A stretch of 33,952 nucleotides of DNA from Paludibacter sp. 47-17 (lineage in GTDB: Bacteria; Bacteroidota; Bacteroidia; Bacteroidales; Paludibacteraceae), in NCBI GenBank assembly GCA_001898935.1, contig MKVT01000037.1:1-33952 (forward strand), in the 5' to 3' direction. The notes under the pieces were generated by a model. It worked only from the letters and a program-made list of their open reading frames with translations, was not told where the DNA came from and did no database searches. Below, piece by piece: positions 1 through 7,513 of this stretch. How positions within the stretch are numbered: the first letter of the stretch is position 1; the number at the start of each line of letters is the position of its first letter. The position numbers and the translations under genes were made by a program.

Positions 1-21
1 TCTTTGAATCAAGGCCATCAA

Positions 22-65
22 GAGGGGTCAATATCACCGGAATGAGGGGTCAATATCACCGGAAT
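22..65. repeat. two tandem copies of a 22-bp repeat
   Basis: Two perfect, directly adjacent copies of a 22-bp unit beginning GAGGGGTCAATATCACC lie at 22-43 and 44-65. No gene overlaps them. Short tandem terminal repeats of this kind occur at the ends of some insertion sequences, notably the IS21 family, so this could be the end of an element lying to the left of the window. No transposase is visible here, so that reading is inference. Confidence 0.75.
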
Positions 66-117
66 ATCCAGGGAGATAGGAATAGGACAAATTTATGAGA
101 AAAACGGTGTATAACAT

Positions 118-155
118 GCACTAAGCGCAACCCTATCGGGTTCGCCGCTTAGTGC
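118..155. repeat. long imperfect inverted repeat (hairpin)
   Basis: GCACTAAGCG at 118-127 is the exact reverse complement of CGCTTAGTGC at 146-155. An inner pair, AACCC (129-133) with GGGTT (138-142), closes on a TATC loop. The structure could act as a terminator, a folded recombination site or part of a repeated intergenic element. No T-run follows on either strand, so a simple intrinsic terminator is less likely. Confidence 0.6.
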
Positions 156-414
156 CATTCGTTACCGCCAAGTGTAAAAAGACCGAAACGAACATTGAAA
201 CTTGATTGTAGATATTTGAAAAAAAGGAGAGAAAATATTGACGCATTGATTGAAGGTTGGTGCAAGAAAAAATTAGTTTTTGCCCTCCCGCTTCTGCCCT
301 TCGGGTCAGTTAGGGAAGCCAACGCACATTGCACACATTTGCAAATCGCACAGGCTAACCCACAATCCAAAATTTGCAAAAGAGTGCAATTTTAGCCACC
401 GCTAAAAAATATAC
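156..414. other. non-coding spacer, no supported gene
   Basis: Two overlapping open frames on opposite strands are present, but neither resembles a known protein or has a convincing ribosome binding site. The stretch is rich in short direct and inverted motifs containing TTGCA, which look like intergenic mobile or repeat DNA rather than coding sequence. Confidence 0.5.
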
Positions 415-753
415 ATGGAAGGAAAAATTGTTAAAATATCAGATTATTTAGGTTTTATTGAATATGATATTAATAAAAGAATATTATTCAATGTAGAAGA
501 TTCAGACATAAAACTGGGTGACATAGTTGAGTTCGATATAGTACTTACAGAAATAAACAACTCAGAATCAACGTACAATCAAGCTAAAATCAACAAAGTA
601 ATTTCAAAATATCAACCTGTTGATATAAAATATTTAAGACTAAGCAAAGCTGCAAGACAACTTAATATTGGTATCTCAACTATAACAAATATTTTATTTC
701 AAAACGGTTTTGACATTTCTAACAATCCAAATACAAAAATAACAGATGAATAA
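415..753 (+). CDS. cold-shock-like / IF-2 N-terminal-like small protein, probably truncated
   Basis: A 112-residue protein. Residues 1-65 form a short beta-rich segment (EGKIVKISDYLGFIEYD) resembling an OB-fold, cold-shock-like domain. Residues 73-108 (LRLSKAARQLNIGISTITN, then NPNTKI) resemble the N-terminal helical segment of Bacteroidota translation initiation factor IF-2 and related proteins, where KAARQLNIG and NPNTKI are characteristic. Related IF-2-like segments usually continue several residues past NPNTKI, but here the frame stops at ITDE, so the gene may have lost its 3' end to a rearrangement near 750. The fold combination suggests nucleic-acid or ribosome binding. The domain calls were made by eye and the function is unknown. 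Confidence 0.6.
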   Translation: MEGKIVKISDYLGFIEYDINKRILFNVEDSDIKLGDIVEFDIVLTEINNSESTYNQAKINKVISKYQPVDIKYLRLSKAARQLNIGISTITNILFQNGFDISNNPNTKITDE

Positions 754-930
754 AATTTTTATCCATTTTATTTGTTCACTGCCTATGGAAAGATTTTTTC
801 AATCGGGCCGATTTAGTCTTTATAATGGTAGACAGGCATTCAGCGGGAAACGCACAAATAAAATATTTTTTAGAAAAAATAACGAAACGATGCAGGTTGG
901 TTGTGCACTACAATGCAGTTCTTGTTATTG
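754..930. other. intergenic segment, no recognisable gene
   Basis: The open frames starting at 746 and 825 on the plus strand run into the antisense of the sigma-factor remnant and show no family resemblance. The segment separates the truncated cold-shock-like gene from the sigma-factor pseudogene and probably contains a rearrangement junction. Confidence 0.4.
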
Positions 931-1482
931 TTAAAGAAAGAGGAGAGAAACATATTGAAGTGCTTTTTTTAAATCGGTCAGCGCGTTGGAAATGTGATTC
1001 TCAACTGTCCGCTTGTGAATACTCAGGCGGGAAGCAATCTCATCACTCGAAAGCCCTTCTTTCCGGCTCATCATAAAAATACGTTGACGTTGCAGGGGCA
1101 TTTTCGAGATTACCAAGTCGATCAAAAGAGAGAGATCTTTGGCAAACAGTTCTTCTTCCGGCTCATAGGTCTCAGATTGGTTTAAACGACTGAGATTGTA
1201 TTTTTCCTTTACAAGGTTGTGTTCGTATTGGTTATAAATCATATGTCTTGCCATGGTGAACAAATAAGCCTTAAATGACTTGACTTCTTTCATGGCCGTG
1301 CGATTTACCCACACTTTATAAAATATTTCCTGGGCCATATCATATGCTTCTTCCTCATTTTTTATGAAACCCGATAAAAAATGATAGATCTTCGGATGAT
1401 AGGTAAGGAATAGTTATTCGTAAGAACGATGATCACCCTTTGATAAATTTATTAAGTATTTTGCCTCAAGATGCTTATCCAT
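931..1482 (-). pseudogene. ECF RNA polymerase sigma factor broken by an in-frame stop
   Basis: The last 135 residues (start codon at 1338) contain the end of sigma region 2 (AQEIFYKVW) and a full region 4 with a helix-turn-helix (SSDEIASRLSIHKRTVENHI). This is the Bacteroidota ECF class usually paired with FecR-type anti-sigma factors and SusCD systems. Reading upstream in the same frame, an ATG at 1482 opens MDKHLEAKYLINLSKGD, then a TAA at 1416-1414 interrupts, then LFLTYHPKIYHFLSG follows. This restores the missing start of region 2, at about 183 codons, the normal family length. The family normally has Gln or Glu at the stop position, so a single CAA-to-TAA or GAA-to-TAA change explains it. 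A protein started at Met 1338 would lack most of region 2 and is unlikely to work. No FecR or SusC gene adjoins it. Confidence 0.85.
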
Positions 1483-1667
1483 GCAAAAACATTTCACCAG
1501 CTGTTATTACGCAATTTTATTTTACGTTACAAAGATGGTTATTAAATGTTACATAACCGTTAAGAAAATATTACATTTTAATGTGCTTGATCTTTTATAC
1601 AACAAAAACATCTAATTTCAACAACTCTTTTGCAAAGATGCAGAAATACTATAAAAAAACAAAATAT

Positions 1668-3818
1668 CTAGGATAATTTTAACGTCATTGAGTTGAGCGC
1701 GACCACAATGGTACTGATGGACATCAGTACGGCTCCCACGGCCGGACTCAATATGATCCCTACCGGAGCCAGCACGCCTGCTGCGAGCGGAATGGCAATG
1801 ATGTTATAGCCTGCTCCCCACCAGAGATTCTGCACCATCTTTCGGGTTGTATTCTTTGCCAGCGAGAAAAAATGCAGGATGTCGGATGGGTTGCTTTTGA
1901 CCAGTACCACATCGGCCGAATCAATGGCCACGTCTGTTCCTGCACCAATGGCCACTCCAATATCTGCCCTGGCCAGCGCAGGCGCATCGTTTACCCCGTC
2001 GCCCACCATCATGACCGGCTTCCCGCTATGTTGCCAGGATTGAATGAGTTTTTCCTTGTCCTGAGGCAGGAGTTCTGCGTGTACTTCGGTGATGCCAACC
2101 TGTGATGCCACGCTCTTGGCGTAATCTTCATTATCGCCCGTGAGCATTACAGGCGTAATGTGCATCCGTTTCAAACCATCCACAGTGGTTTTGGCTTCTT
2201 CCTTAATCTCATCGCCTTGTGCGACAATACCGGCCACTTCATTGTCCACAATCAGATAACTTACCGAGTTCCCTTTCTGAGCCAACTCCTGGTATCGATT
2301 GTTGTCGTAAGACAGATTGTGCTGATCAAGATAAGCTGGTTTTACGATCAGCAGCTGCTTGCCTTCTGCCGATCCACTCAGACCGGTGCCACTGATGACC
2401 GTTACATTCTGAGGTGCCGGAAAGCGAATATTCCGCTTTTCCGCTTTTTCCATAATGCCGATAGCCAGGGGATGGTTGGAATGGCTCTCCAGCGATGCCA
2501 TCAGGCGCAAAACTTCGTCGTTGCTCCACTTCTCGGATAGGGACTCAACAGCGGAAACACGAAAATCTCCCTCTGTGAGTGTGCCGGTCTTATCCATCGT
2601 GACCACCGCGATCTCTCTCGACTTTTCCAGTGCAACCCTGTTTCGGATAAGCAGGCCGTTGCTCGCACCCAGTGATGTAGAACGGGCCACTACCAGCGGT
2701 ATGGCAAGCCCGAGTGCATGGGGACAGGCGATGATCAGTACGGTTACCAGCCGCTCAAGTGCGATATCTACATTTTTCGTGAGCAACAGCCAAACGACAA
2801 ATGCAATTACACCCACCGTGACGGCCACGTAGAACAATGCTCTGGCCACTTTATCGGAGAGTGTCTCTGAGCGCGATTTCTCCTGTTGCGCTTCACTGAC
2901 AAGCTTCATCACCTGTGCAAGGAAACCCGATTCACCGGTACCTGTCACTTCAATCTTTATTGTACCGTTTCCGTTCACGGCCCCTCCAATCACTTTATCA
3001 CCCTTGGTCTTCTTGACTGCTTTGGCTTCTCCAGTCACCATCGATTCGTTGACAGTGGTGTTCCCTTCCACAATTTTACCATCTGTGGGGATTTTTTCTC
3101 CGGCGTTGACGATTAACAGTTGCCCGATCTGGATTTGTTTGAGATCCACATCGGTAATATTACCATGCTCATCTACCAGACGAGCGCTTCCCGGAAGCAG
3201 TTCTGCCATCTTTTGCAGTGCGTTGCCGGCATTGCCTACTGCTCTCATCTCAATCCAGTGTCCCAGCAACATGATGACAATCAGGGTAGCCAACTCCCAG
3301 AAAAAGTCCATCCGGTGCTCGGCATCCGGGAAGAAGTGATTCGAAATAAAAGCATAGACGCTGTAAATATATGCCACTGTAATGCCCATCGAAATCAGGG
3401 TCATCATGGCGGGGTTTTTCTCTTTCAGTTCCATTTTGGCTCCCTTCAGAAAAGGGGTACCGCCATAAAAGAACAGAATGGAGGACAGTACCAGCACAAC
3501 CCAGTCTGATCCTGGAAATGAAAACTGAAATGGAAGTCTCTCTCCCATAAATGTGGACAGCAAGATGATCGGGATGGTAATGATGAGTGATATCCAGAAT
3601 TTCTGTTTCAGATTCCCCATGTGAGACATGTGCCCCAAATGTCCGCCGGCATGATCGTGACCTTCATCACCCGTATGATTCATGTGATCATGTGTCACGC
3701 GTGTATGGCCGTGCATATCGTGCCCTTCATGCATTGCATGATGGTGCATCTCGTGTTCATGATGGCTGTGTGAATCATGCACATGTTTTCCGTCGTTATT
3801 CACATTTGTGTGTTCCAT
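1668..3818 (-). CDS. copB: copper/silver-exporting P1B-type ATPase, CopB type
   Basis: A 716-residue heavy-metal P-type ATPase of the inner membrane that uses ATP to export copper or silver. The transmembrane metal motif is CPH (Cys365-Pro-His367), the CopB or P1B-3 signature, not the CPC of CopA. The phosphorylation site is Asp409 in DKTGT. TGE lies at 262-264, the HP motif at 449-450 and GDGVND at 606-611. The last helices carry [11 protein letters not shown], typical of this subgroup. There is no N-terminal HMA domain. Instead the first 67 residues contain 22 histidines, a likely metal-binding tail. It is the last gene of the efflux cluster, 75 bp after the HMA lipoprotein gene, with a hairpin in between. 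Copper or silver specificity is inferred from the family and the neighbours. Confidence 0.95.
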   Translation of the reverse strand: MEHTNVNNDGKHVHDSHSHHEHEMHHHAMHEGHDMHGHTRVTHDHMNHTGDEGHDHAGGHLGHMSHMGNLKQKFWISLIITIPIILLSTFMGERLPFQFSFPGSDWVVLVLSSILFFYGGTPFLKGAKMELKEKNPAMMTLISMGITVAYIYSVYAFISNHFFPDAEHRMDFFWELATLIVIMLLGHWIEMRAVGNAGNALQKMAELLPGSARLVDEHGNITDVDLKQIQIGQLLIVNAGEKIPTDGKIVEGNTTVNESMVTGEAKAVKKTKGDKVIGGAVNGNGTIKIEVTGTGESGFLAQVMKLVSEAQQEKSRSETLSDKVARALFYVAVTVGVIAFVVWLLLTKNVDIALERLVTVLIIACPHALGLAIPLVVARSTSLGASNGLLIRNRVALEKSREIAVVTMDKTGTLTEGDFRVSAVESLSEKWSNDEVLRLMASLESHSNHPLAIGIMEKAEKRNIRFPAPQNVTVISGTGLSGSAEGKQLLIVKPAYLDQHNLSYDNNRYQELAQKGNSVSYLIVDNEVAGIVAQGDEIKEEAKTTVDGLKRMHITPVMLTGDNEDYAKSVASQVGITEVHAELLPQDKEKLIQSWQHSGKPVMMVGDGVNDAPALARADIGVAIGAGTDVAIDSADVVLVKSNPSDILHFFSLAKNTTRKMVQNLWWGAGYNIIAIPLAAGVLAPVGIILSPAVGAVLMSISTIVVALNSMTLKLS

Positions 3819-3836
3819 TTTTTTTCATATTTAAAC

Positions 3837-3869
3837 AGGGGGAAATATCCAAACGGGATATTCCCCCCT
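3837..3869 (-). other. intercistronic hairpin between HMA lipoprotein and copB
   Basis: Arms 3837-3850 and 3856-3869 are complementary over 14 bp with one mismatch and a 5-nt loop. On the transcribed strand no strong T-run follows, so it is more likely an mRNA-stabilising or partially terminating hairpin that sets the ratio of copB to upstream products than a full terminator. Confidence 0.5.
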
Positions 3870-3893
3870 AACCAAAAAAATCTATTGCATTAA

Positions 3894-4325
3894 TTAATTT
3901 CTGTATTTGCAACATTCGGGCAAGGCATTGTACGCTGCCTGGTCGGCCTTAAACTTGTCGGTGTCGTGACCGGCTTTGGCTACGGCCTTTGCAATGTTGT
4001 CGGGCGATGTTTTCTCGGGATCGTAATTCAAATGCAATACTTGTTTCTCCATCTCCCAGCTTGCAAATGAAACGCCTTCCACTTCCTTCGCCGCTTTTTC
4101 AATGCGGTCCTTGCACATTTCACATTTTCCATTCACATTGAGCATGGCATGTTCTTCGTGGGCACCACCGGCTGTCATGTGATCCGTTTCGTTGTGTTGG
4201 GTGCCCGTTTCCATGTGTTCCATTTCATTATCTGGTGCTGAATTGTTCTTGCCGGATGATCCTGAGTTGCAGGCAATGAATAAGAGTGTACTCAGTGCGA
4301 ATGTTGCTAAAATTGTTGTTTTCAT
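3894..4325 (-). CDS. HMA-domain lipoprotein, periplasmic metal-binding protein
   Basis: A 143-residue protein with a lipoprotein signal peptide (TLLFIAC, lipidated Cys19). A His/Met-rich linker at about 33-60 is followed by a heavy-metal-associated (HMA) domain from about residue 60, with metal site CEMCKDR in place of the usual MxCxxC. It ends in PECCKYR, adding a second Cys pair. The domain is nearly the same as the C-terminal domain of the adjacent CusB-like adaptor, sharing HAML, CEMCKDRIEKAAK, KAGHDTDK and CCKYR. A role as a periplasmic or outer-membrane-tethered copper binder handing metal to the efflux pump is inferred. It lies 35 bp after the adaptor gene in the same operon. Confidence 0.85.
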   Translation of the reverse strand: MKTTILATFALSTLLFIACNSGSSGKNNSAPDNEMEHMETGTQHNETDHMTAGGAHEEHAMLNVNGKCEMCKDRIEKAAKEVEGVSFASWEMEKQVLHLNYDPEKTSPDNIAKAVAKAGHDTDKFKADQAAYNALPECCKYRN

Positions 4326-4360
4326 CTTTGTTACAGTTTAAAATTTTAATAATTTGATTG

Positions 4361-6013
4361 TTAACCTCTGTATTTGCAGCAAGCAGGCAATGCATCGTAT
4401 GTTGCCTTGTCTGCCTTATATTTATCGGTATCATGTCCTGCTTTGGCAATGGCTTTGGCAACAGCATCTGCCGATGTCTTTACCGGATCAAAATTGAGAT
4501 GCAACTGTTTTGTCTTGATGTCCCAACTTGCAGAAGTGACACCACTGACAGATTTTGCTGCTTTCTCAATGCGATCCTTGCACATCTCGCACAAACCCTG
4601 CACCGCCAGCATCGCATGCTCACCGCCCACAGCGGCCTGCATATTGTGTCCCTCGTGTCCCGTGGCAGGTGCTGTACTTGCAGGAGTTGTTCCATTCATC
4701 GAATGTCCCTCATGTCCTGTTACGGCCCGGCCCGCTTCATCGTTCATCATGCTGCGTTTTCCGGCCAGCTGGGCACTCGCATCGACGGTAAAGGCGCCAT
4801 TGGTCACAATCTCATCACCATCGTTGATGCCGGACAGTACCACGTACGCGTCGCCGAGTGACGGGCCCAGCTCTATTTCCCGGAGCAGGAACGAGGGCGT
4901 TTCTGTATCAGGTTGTTTCACATAGACAATAGAACGCTTTCCAGTCCAGAGGATGGCCGACTTAGGAATAACAACCTCATTGTTATATTGTTTAAGCGGC
5001 GCATCGATAAGGGCATTGGCATACATCTCGGGCTTCAGTTCCATACCCGGGTTGGCTGTTTCCACGCGCACTTTGGCGGTACGTGTGGCAGGATCCAGAA
5101 TGGGATTGATAAAGGATATCCTTCCCGAAAAAGTTTTACCCGGAAGCGACTGAAGTGTGTATTCCAGCCGATCGCCCACCTTTAGAAAAGGAAGGTCGGA
5201 CTCGTACGCATCGAAAATAGCCCATACCCGTGATAAGTCGGCTATATGGAACAATATGGTGCCGGTATTCACGTAATCTCCCTGGTTTACATTTTTTGAA
5301 ATTACAATACCGCTTGAGGTAGCAACAACATCTATCAGCGGTGAGACTTCACCCGACTGTTCGATGCGAGCGATCTGTTCATCGGTGAGCTTCCATAAAC
5401 GTAGTTTTTCTCTTACCGACTGTACCAGAGCGGGTTGTAAATCTTTCATTTTTGCAGCTTCAATGAGCTCCTGCTGGGCATTTAGCAGCTCAGGAGAGTA
5501 GATGGTAGCGAGAGGTTGTCCTCGGCGTACGCTTTCACCGGTAAAGGTGACAAACAGCTTTTCGATGCGCCCACTTACGTGAGAGGTCTGCGATTGAGAG
5601 AGACGTTCGTCCACCTGAATGGTGCCATAAAGTTGGACCTCCTTCACCGGATTCTGTCTGCTCACGATGGTCGTTTGTACGTTGGCGAGTGCAGCCGCTT
5701 CAACAGATAACTGAATAGCATTCGGATCGATAGCCGCATCGCCCGAGCCGGTAGTTTGTAGTGGAATCAGATCCATCCCACAAATGGGGCAGTCACCCGG
5801 TTCTTCCATCCTTATCTGTGGGTGCATGGAGCAGGTCCATACGGTTGGTTCAGCTCCATGGTCATGTGCCTCCTCAACTGTTGTTTGATTTGATGATTGA
5901 TTCCGATTGTTTCCCGAAAAAATAAGCCAGCCGAGAAGCAAGCCGGTCAGCAGGATCAATCCATACCTGAAATAGGGATGCTTGCCAATCTCTTTAATTT
6001 TATTCTTATCCAT
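4361..6013 (-). CDS. cusB: CusB-like RND periplasmic adaptor with C-terminal HMA domain
   Basis: A 550-residue membrane-fusion protein linking the RND pump to the outer-membrane channel. One N-terminal membrane anchor (about residues 13-32) is followed by a heavy-metal-binding domain with CSMHPQI and CPICGMDLIP (about 60-86). The adaptor core then shows the barrel-sandwich and hairpin segments (VSGRIEKLFVTFTGESVRRG; LSRVWAIFDAYESDLPFLKVG). After the usual adaptor end, a His/Met-rich linker with repeated GHEGH motifs (about 430-465) joins an HMA domain with CEMCKDR that ends CCKYRG. The HMA extension is unusual for CusB proteins and matches the next gene's product. The gene starts 15 bp after the TolC-like gene. 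It probably serves Cu(I) or Ag(I) efflux. Confidence 0.92.
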   Translation of the reverse strand: MDKNKIKEIGKHPYFRYGLILLTGLLLGWLIFSGNNRNQSSNQTTVEEAHDHGAEPTVWTCSMHPQIRMEEPGDCPICGMDLIPLQTTGSGDAAIDPNAIQLSVEAAALANVQTTIVSRQNPVKEVQLYGTIQVDERLSQSQTSHVSGRIEKLFVTFTGESVRRGQPLATIYSPELLNAQQELIEAAKMKDLQPALVQSVREKLRLWKLTDEQIARIEQSGEVSPLIDVVATSSGIVISKNVNQGDYVNTGTILFHIADLSRVWAIFDAYESDLPFLKVGDRLEYTLQSLPGKTFSGRISFINPILDPATRTAKVRVETANPGMELKPEMYANALIDAPLKQYNNEVVIPKSAILWTGKRSIVYVKQPDTETPSFLLREIELGPSLGDAYVVLSGINDGDEIVTNGAFTVDASAQLAGKRSMMNDEAGRAVTGHEGHSMNGTTPASTAPATGHEGHNMQAAVGGEHAMLAVQGLCEMCKDRIEKAAKSVSGVTSASWDIKTKQLHLNFDPVKTSADAVAKAIAKAGHDTDKYKADKATYDALPACCKYRG

Positions 6014-6028
6014 AATGATAGTTATATT

Positions 6029-7513
6029 TTAATTGTTTGTTGTATCAAAAGAATGTAATTTTTGGATGGATGCCACAATTGTGTTGTATTCGGCAATTAC
6101 CTCGGCTTGCCGCAACTGATAATCGAGCAACTGCCGCTGCACCTGAATCACGTTGGTGAGATCGCTCTTTGCAGTAACAAATTCCTGTACAACCAACTGG
6201 TAGGTTGTTCTGGCCAATTGCTCCTGTTTTCGGTAGAGTGCAATCTTACGCTCGGTATTGTCGAGTTGCTGTTTCAGTTTAAACAAATCGGACTGAAGTA
6301 TATTTATTGTGTTATTGTACTTTTCCCGGGCCGATTGCCACATAAAGCGGCTCTCCCGCTGTTGTGCTCCGTATTTATTCCGATATAAGGGGAGGGTGAT
6401 GGAAAACATGGGCATCACCATATCCATACCGGTCATTTCGGGTGCCATGCCCTGATCCATCTGCGCTGTCTTGCTTTCGCCAATCAGCATGTATTGCAAT
6501 CCGATCCCGAACATGGGATAACTCATTTTCAAGTCCATCTCTCTCTTTGCGCGGTATGCCAGTTCTTCTTCTTTCAGCATTCCCAACATGGGGTTTTGAT
6601 TTTCTATTTCACGCATAGAAGAAGCTTTGTCGAAGAGATAGTCTACTTTCACGATAGAATCGGGCACCACTACCTCAAAATCGACCGAACGGTTCAGCAA
6701 CGCGTTAAATCTGGCTTTTTCAGCTGCAATATCCGACAAGAGACTCTCAACGTTGTTTTCTATTTCAACCATTTCCAGTTGCACACGGAGTACATCCGAC
6801 ATACCCGGGGCAGTACTGCCCATACCCGAAGACATACTGCCTCCTGAACTGCTCATGCCGGACATCGAGGAAGAGGAGGTGCCGGAAGAAGTTGTGGATC
6901 CTCCCATCGAACCCATCCCAGACATGCCACCGCCGGTTGGTGATGAGTTGCTGCTTTTTGTTGCCGGAGAAGGAGCAGGTACTGAATAACCCGAAGAAGA
7001 ACCGCTGTATGGCGATGATACCTTGCGAATGGCCAGTTCCTCGAGTTGTTTCAACAGCTGCAGGTTCTCTCGGTTGTTATTCAGTTGCTGTACCAGTGTA
7101 GAAAGGACATACCACTGGGTATATACCTCCAGGTAGAGGTTATCTCTTGTCTCCCTGAATTGTTCATACGACATTTTGGCCATGTGGGTGGCCTCGGTTT
7201 GTGCCGCCTTCTTGGTACCAAACCAGGGGAACATCTGCATAAGGGTAAAATCAGCTATCTGTCGACCACCTACAATGTCCATCGGTTTAAGAAAAAAGCC
7301 GATATCCAGTTTGGGATCTGGCCATGCACCTGCCTGTGGTACCTTTTCCAGTGATGCTTTGTAAGCCAGGAAATCGGCATTCAACCCGGGATTATTTCTA
7401 CCCGCTATCTCAAGGTATCGGGCGAGTGAATCTGCCGTTTGGCCTTTGACTGGGAGTGTAATAATAAAACCCAGCAATATGATGAATAAGAGGTTGACGT
7501 TATATTGTTTCAT
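6029..7513 (-). CDS. cusC: TolC-family outer-membrane efflux channel with Met/Ser/Gly-rich insertion
   Basis: Outer-membrane channel of the tripartite metal efflux system. ATG 7513 (MKQYNVNLLF) is chosen because it opens a signal peptide ending near VKGQ. An upstream in-frame start would overlap the pump gene further and place charged residues first. With this start the protein is 494 residues and overlaps the cusA stop by 14 bp. Two TolC repeats are visible, with coiled-coil helices at about 105-165 and 380-440. Between them, residues 166-238 form a low-complexity stretch rich in Ser, Gly and Met (MSGMGSMGG, SMSGMSSSGG). Such Met-rich stretches can bind Cu(I) or Ag(I). The insertion is longer than the usual loop, and its role is inferred. 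Confidence 0.9.
   Translation of the reverse strand: MKQYNVNLLFIILLGFIITLPVKGQTADSLARYLEIAGRNNPGLNADFLAYKASLEKVPQAGAWPDPKLDIGFFLKPMDIVGGRQIADFTLMQMFPWFGTKKAAQTEATHMAKMSYEQFRETRDNLYLEVYTQWYVLSTLVQQLNNNRENLQLLKQLEELAIRKVSSPYSGSSSGYSVPAPSPATKSSNSSPTGGGMSGMGSMGGSTTSSGTSSSSMSGMSSSGGSMSSGMGSTAPGMSDVLRVQLEMVEIENNVESLLSDIAAEKARFNALLNRSVDFEVVVPDSIVKVDYLFDKASSMREIENQNPMLGMLKEEELAYRAKREMDLKMSYPMFGIGLQYMLIGESKTAQMDQGMAPEMTGMDMVMPMFSITLPLYRNKYGAQQRESRFMWQSAREKYNNTINILQSDLFKLKQQLDNTERKIALYRKQEQLARTTYQLVVQEFVTAKSDLTNVIQVQRQLLDYQLRQAEVIAEYNTIVASIQKLHSFDTTNN

Noticed and set aside
118-155. Integron attC site
   Set aside because: The hairpin is strong, but conserved outer core sites and an integron integrase are not visible, so the call would be unsupported.
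746-1185. Plus-strand open frames around 746-1185
   Set aside because: They are short, lack a recognisable domain, and mostly run antisense to the sigma-factor pseudogene, whose protein similarity is clear.
1760-3871. Several open frames opposite the copB gene
   Set aside because: They are by-products of the GC- and His-rich copB sequence. The P-type ATPase motifs on the minus strand are unambiguous.
4358-5185. Plus-strand Cys-rich open frames opposite the adaptor gene
   Set aside because: Their Cys and Arg content mirrors the HMA/CusB coding strand. They have no signal peptide or ribosome binding site of their own.
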